A DNA stretch of 64,000 bases. It comes from Panonychus citri. Its lineage: Eukaryota; Arthropoda; Arachnida; Trombidiformes; Tetranychidae. A program made the position numbers and the translations under genes. The notes beneath the pieces were generated by a model, which saw nothing but the letters and a program-made list of their open reading frames with translations, ran no database searches and was not told the DNA's origin. Of the stretch, positions 63,701-64,000 are shown one piece after another. How positions within the stretch are numbered: the first letter of the stretch is position 1; each line of letters starts with the position of its first letter. Location of the stretch: the NCBI RefSeq assembly GCF_014898815.1, contig NW_026515422.1:1-64000 (forward strand), read 5' to 3'.

Positions 63701-64000
63701 CTGATTTTGATGATGATGAATCAAGATGTCTAGTTAATAATCGTGAGGTAATCATTTATCAAGATAAAAGGAAGAGAAGTGGAAAAAATCATCATCATCA
63801 TCACATGGGAAAAGTTGAAGATGATGTTAATCTTGATGGGAAAACTAATCAACTGAATCAAGTTAAATGCGATTCTGTTGATTGGAGGAGTAAAATTGGA
63901 AGACGGAAAAGTGCCATTTCCAAAGGATCAGATTGTGGTTCATTGATGATGAAAACAGTTAAAGATACTACAGCTGATGATGAAGATGAATATGATGATA
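48810..64000 (+). CDS. NCKAP5-like large coiled-coil/low-complexity protein (3' end outside window)
   Basis: Exons: 48810-48982, 58309-58840, 60841-61028 and 61452 to beyond 64000. Phases agree throughout (57 codons + 2; 1 + 177 codons; 62 codons + 2; then 1 + 849 codons to the edge), which strongly supports the joining across a 9.3-kb first intron. Exon 1 starts MESTISTKNQQQL. Exon 3 encodes a coiled coil, YRNECIQLRQRVRELEQQNR then LLTLLLAEQLV, close to the NCKAP5/NCKAP5L segment LREECxKLKxRVFDLExQNxxLxxLLQQ. In those proteins this precedes a long disordered tail, as here. The last exon is a long Ser/Thr/Asn/Pro-rich tail with a conserved-looking SKDEGYSTMSSDVQSD block near 62.64 kb. Vertebrate relatives bind and stabilise microtubules. 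The family call rests mainly on one coiled coil, so another large coiled-coil protein is possible. An earlier 5' exon is also possible. Confidence 0.65.
48983..58308 (+). other. 9.3-kb first intron of the NCKAP5-like gene
   Basis: Donor AG|GTAAATG and acceptor ATTTACAG|A join in phase. The interior holds CT microsatellites (50418-50444, 52545-52591, 57668-57700), ATC/GAT triplet tracts and dense CAATTA/TAATTG words. I found no nested gene. The longer frames (for example 52442-52882) come from CT- and TTC-rich runs. Confidence 0.55.
52545..52591. repeat. (CT)n microsatellite
   Basis: A CT dinucleotide tract, about 45 bp, inside the first intron of the NCKAP5-like gene. It creates spurious Ser/Leu-rich frames. 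Confidence 0.95.
59085..59420. repeat. GAT/GAG triplet-rich tract
   Basis: Intron sequence with repeated GATGATGAT and GATGAGGATGAG runs (59099-59125, 59285-59330, 59355-59425). It is imperfect and interrupted. Confidence 0.85.

Overview
This is an A+T-rich nuclear window from an animal, most likely an arthropod. Genes are compact, with many introns of roughly 50-100 bp, and the proteins have clear animal orthologs. An acariform (spider-mite-like) mite is my best guess from the overall look, but nothing in the window proves the species. All gene models were built by eye from splice signals, reading frame and remembered protein families. No database search was run.

Layout. Positions 0.4-17.5 kb are gene-dense. 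They hold, in order: an unrecognised small membrane protein (-); an MCCC1-like C-terminal biotinyl-domain exon with no biotin carboxylase part (-); a doubtful two-exon small gene (+); DBT, the E2 of the branched-chain ketoacid dehydrogenase (+); the GTPase DRG2 (+, 8 exons); a complete 15-exon integrin alpha subunit (-); mitochondrial ribosomal protein bL35m (+); the centriole protein Sas-4/CPAP (-); the 25S/28S rRNA methyltransferase Rrp8 (-); a broken duplicate of part of Sas-4; and the last exon of a class A peptide GPCR (-). Positions 17.5-31.3 kb are non-coding as far as I can see.

Positions 31,266-40,830 are a 9.6-kb Ty3/gypsy-type LTR retroelement. It has 546-bp LTRs, a primer-binding site, gag with a zinc knuckle, protease, reverse transcriptase, RNase H and integrase. 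Between integrase and the 3' LTR, where an env-like gene can sit, it carries about 2.4 kb of extra coding sequence: a RING plus TRAF-type zinc-finger segment, an acidic disordered segment, and a segment with the full DEDDh motif set of REXO4/ISG20-type 3'-5' exonucleases. The frame is broken at least four times, so this copy is probably dead. Across its ORFs, a non-coding gap and both LTRs lie more than 20 short perfect dyads with a 3-5-nt spacer, most often GAAGTC-N3-GACTTC. They fall in different reading frames, so they look conserved as DNA or RNA rather than as protein. The extra ORF region and the dyad family are the most unusual content of the window.

Positions 40.8-48.8 kb are non-coding. 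From 48.8 kb to the right edge runs one long + strand gene, NCKAP5-like, with a 9.3-kb first intron and a huge low-complexity final exon that runs off the window.
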